Assembly (NCBI GenBank): GCA_049587755.1
Contig: JBAVEN010000026.1
Span: 1-64,000, forward strand
Direction of reading: 5' to 3'
DNA: 64,000 nt
Source: Bog-375 sp049587755
GTDB taxonomy: Bacteria; Acidobacteriota; Terriglobia; Bryobacterales; Bryobacteraceae
Part shown: positions 62,664 to 64,000 of the stretch, in pieces
Layout of the letters: every line of letters begins with the position of its first letter
Position numbering within the stretch: the first letter of the stretch is position 1
The notes under the pieces: generated by a model
Seen by the model: only the letters and a program-made list of their open reading frames with translations
The model's database searches: none
What the model was told of the DNA's origin: nothing
Made by a program: the position numbers and the translations under genes

Positions 62664-63026
62664 ATGTCTACTAAAAGCGACGACAGCCGCATCGAACTGC
62701 TGCAGGGCACGCTCGACCTGCTGATTCTGCGCACGCTGCTGTTCGGGCGGGCACATGGACATGCGATTTCGAAGGCCATCGAGCACAACTCCGAGGACGT
62801 ACTCCAGGTGGAGCAGGGGTCGCTCTACCCGGCGCTGCACCGCCTCATCCGGCGCGGCTGGATTGCGGTGGAAGAAGGCATTTCCGAGAACAACCGGCGG
62901 GCCAAGTATTACCGCCTCACCGCAAAAGGCCGCAGGCAGCTCCGGGCGGAAACCACCAGGTGGGAAAAGCTCGCCCGCGCCATCGGCCGCATCCTCAGGC
63001 CAGCGGGCGAGGAGAGCAAGCCGTGA
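62664..63026 (+). CDS. PadR-family regulator of an ADOP-type permease
   Basis: Winged-helix regulator of 120 residues. The PadR domain (about 10-88) has LLQGTLDLLILRTLLFGRAHGHAISKAIE, VEQGSLYPALHRLIRRGWI and NNRRAKYYRLTAKGRRQL. The first ATG behind the strong promoter is used; there is no Shine-Dalgarno sequence. Its stop overlaps the GTG of the permease (GTGA). Confidence 0.92.
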   Translation: MSTKSDDSRIELLQGTLDLLILRTLLFGRAHGHAISKAIEHNSEDVLQVEQGSLYPALHRLIRRGWIAVEEGISENNRRAKYYRLTAKGRRQLRAETTRWEKLARAIGRILRPAGEESKP

Positions 63027-64000
63027 AACGCCGGCGCGCCTTGGATGGCCTGGAAGACGACATCCGCGACCACATCGAGCGCGAAACCGAGGACAACATC
63101 GAGCGCGGCATGTCCCCTGCGGAAGCGCGGCACGCGGCCCTGCGCAAGTTTGGCAATGTGACGCGCGTGATGGAAGAAACGCGCGACGTCTGGACGTGGA
63201 TCTGGATCGATCAACTGCTCCAGGACCTCGGTTATAGTCTCCGCTCGCTGCGCAGGAATCCGCGCTTCGCCGCCGTGGCTGCGCTCACGCTGGCCGTTGG
63301 CATCGGCATGAACACAGCGGTGTTCAGCGTCATCAACACGGTTTTGCTGAAGCCGCTAGCGTACCCGAATCCCGAGCGCCTGGTCTGGCTGGGCGATTAC
63401 GACCCAAACCTGCAGCGGGACATTGCGATGTTCCAGGACTTTTCCGACTGGCGGCAGCAGGCGCGCTCTTACGCCGGCATGGCTGCGTATGGCTACCGCC
63501 AAGCGGTGATCGGGCCCGGGGAGAGCGCCACCGATGTCACCGCGGTTTATGTGGCAGGCGATTTCTGGCGCATCACCGGCGCACGCGCGGCCGTGGGCCG
63601 CCTGTGCGGAGAGGAAGAAGCGGATTGCATCGTGCTCTCGTGGGATTTCTTCGAGCGCCAGTTCGGAGCGGACCCTCGTGTGGTTGGGCAGCCTTTGGTC
63701 ATGAACGGCCACTCGGCCCGGATCGCCGGAGTGCTTCCCAGGAGCTTCCGCTTTCAGTTTCCCATGTGGTGGACCGCCGCGCATCCGCAGCCTGTCGAGG
63801 CGTACATTTCACCGCCTCCGCCAGCCGAGCGGATGGTGCAGTTCACACAAGCGGTGGCGGCGCTCAAGCCCGGAGTCAGCGTCGCGCAGGCGCAGGCGGA
63901 AATCGAAGCTCTGGAAAAACACCTTGTGCAGGCTGGCGGGCGGGAACCACCGGTCACGAAAGTGCAGGTCGGGCTGCTCCAGGAGAAACTCGCTGGCGGC
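63023..64000 (+). CDS. ADOP-type ABC permease, N-terminal part (runs off the window)
   Basis: Partial gene of 326 codons with no stop before the window ends. The first 70 residues form the permease prefix domain (DDIRDHIERETEDNIERGM...ALRKFGNVTRV), the usual partner of PadR regulators. The first helix (FAAVAALTLAVGIGMNTAVFSVINTVLLKPL) and a MacB-like periplasmic domain follow (ADPRVVGQPLVMNGHSARIAGVLP). ADOP permeases are a duplicated FtsX/MacB-like family abundant in Acidobacteriota, of unknown substrate. Confidence 0.9.
   Translation, partial: MKRRRALDGLEDDIRDHIERETEDNIERGMSPAEARHAALRKFGNVTRVMEETRDVWTWIWIDQLLQDLGYSLRSLRRNPRFAAVAALTLAVGIGMNTAVFSVINTVLLKPLAYPNPERLVWLGDYDPNLQRDIAMFQDFSDWRQQARSYAGMAAYGYRQAVIGPGESATDVTAVYVAGDFWRITGARAAVGRLCGEEEADCIVLSWDFFERQFGADPRVVGQPLVMNGHSARIAGVLPRSFRFQFPMWWTAAHPQPVEAYISPPPPAERMVQFTQAVAALKPGVSVAQAQAEIEALEKHLVQAGGREPPVTKVQVGLLQEKLAGG

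Overview
The window is GC-rich DNA that most likely comes from an Acidobacteriota genome of the Solibacter/Bryobacterales type. The main evidence is a long NHL-repeat protein whose C-terminus looks like the Solibacter-typical TIGR03437 domain (21655-24933). Supporting evidence is two PadR-type regulator genes, each followed by a membrane or permease gene with a PadR-associated N-terminal prefix domain. One of these permeases looks like an acidobacterial 'ADOP' permease and runs off the right end. The gene set is mostly chromosomal housekeeping; I see no prophage, plasmid, CRISPR array or rRNA.

Layout, left to right. 1-3.2 kb: selB (selenocysteine elongation factor) and a REP-associated tyrosine transposase whose reading frame contains and begins in a perfect 20-bp palindrome. 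3.2-8.4 kb: an RRM protein, then a plus-strand operon of Omp85-like protein, small exported protein, NtrY-type kinase and NtrX-type sigma-54 activator. 8.4-9.7 kb: a VapBC-like toxin-antitoxin pair bracketed by a 73-bp duplicate of the activator's 3' end. 9.7-12.3 kb: small exported, lipoprotein and unknown proteins. 12.5-18.3 kb: a six-gene plus-strand cassette of LolD-like ATPase, FtsX-like permease, LolA-like protein, outer-membrane barrel, LytS-type kinase and LytTR regulator. 18.3-25 kb: small membrane proteins, rpoN and the NHL protein.

25.16-25.67 kb holds the most interesting item. A well-formed promoter leads into what looks like a SAM-II-class riboswitch, then an intrinsic terminator, then a 102-residue protein of unknown function with an ACT/ferredoxin-like pattern. 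25.7-43.7 kb carries bcp, gatB, a PadR/membrane-protein pair, rph-rdgB, a PIN-TRAM protein with ispD-ispF, a GH20 hexosaminidase, UDP-glucose dehydrogenase, tRNA-Ala, and tatC, tatA/B, purE and icd. 45.6-53.7 kb has a DinB-like protein, a Tat-exported sugar epimerase-like protein, tRNA-Leu and an envelope-glycan cluster. That cluster has a GT9 gene with an internal 112-residue tandem duplication, a GT2 gene and two paralogous GT39-like membrane proteins; its GT2/GT39 half is visibly poorer in GC. 54-57 kb has a Tat-targeted HisC-like aminotransferase and ilvE. 57.1-62.3 kb is a tight nucleoside-salvage operon (pdp, nupC, PNP, cdd and an MTA/SAH-deaminase-like amidohydrolase with a signal-like N-terminus). 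The right end has an array of intergenic hairpins, then PadR and the ADOP-type permease.

A recurring pattern is a TAnnnT -10-like hexamer only 6-12 nt upstream of a start codon with no clear Shine-Dalgarno sequence. I count twelve genes with it, which suggests frequent leaderless or near-leaderless transcripts. All calls come from reading the sequence; no database search was run.
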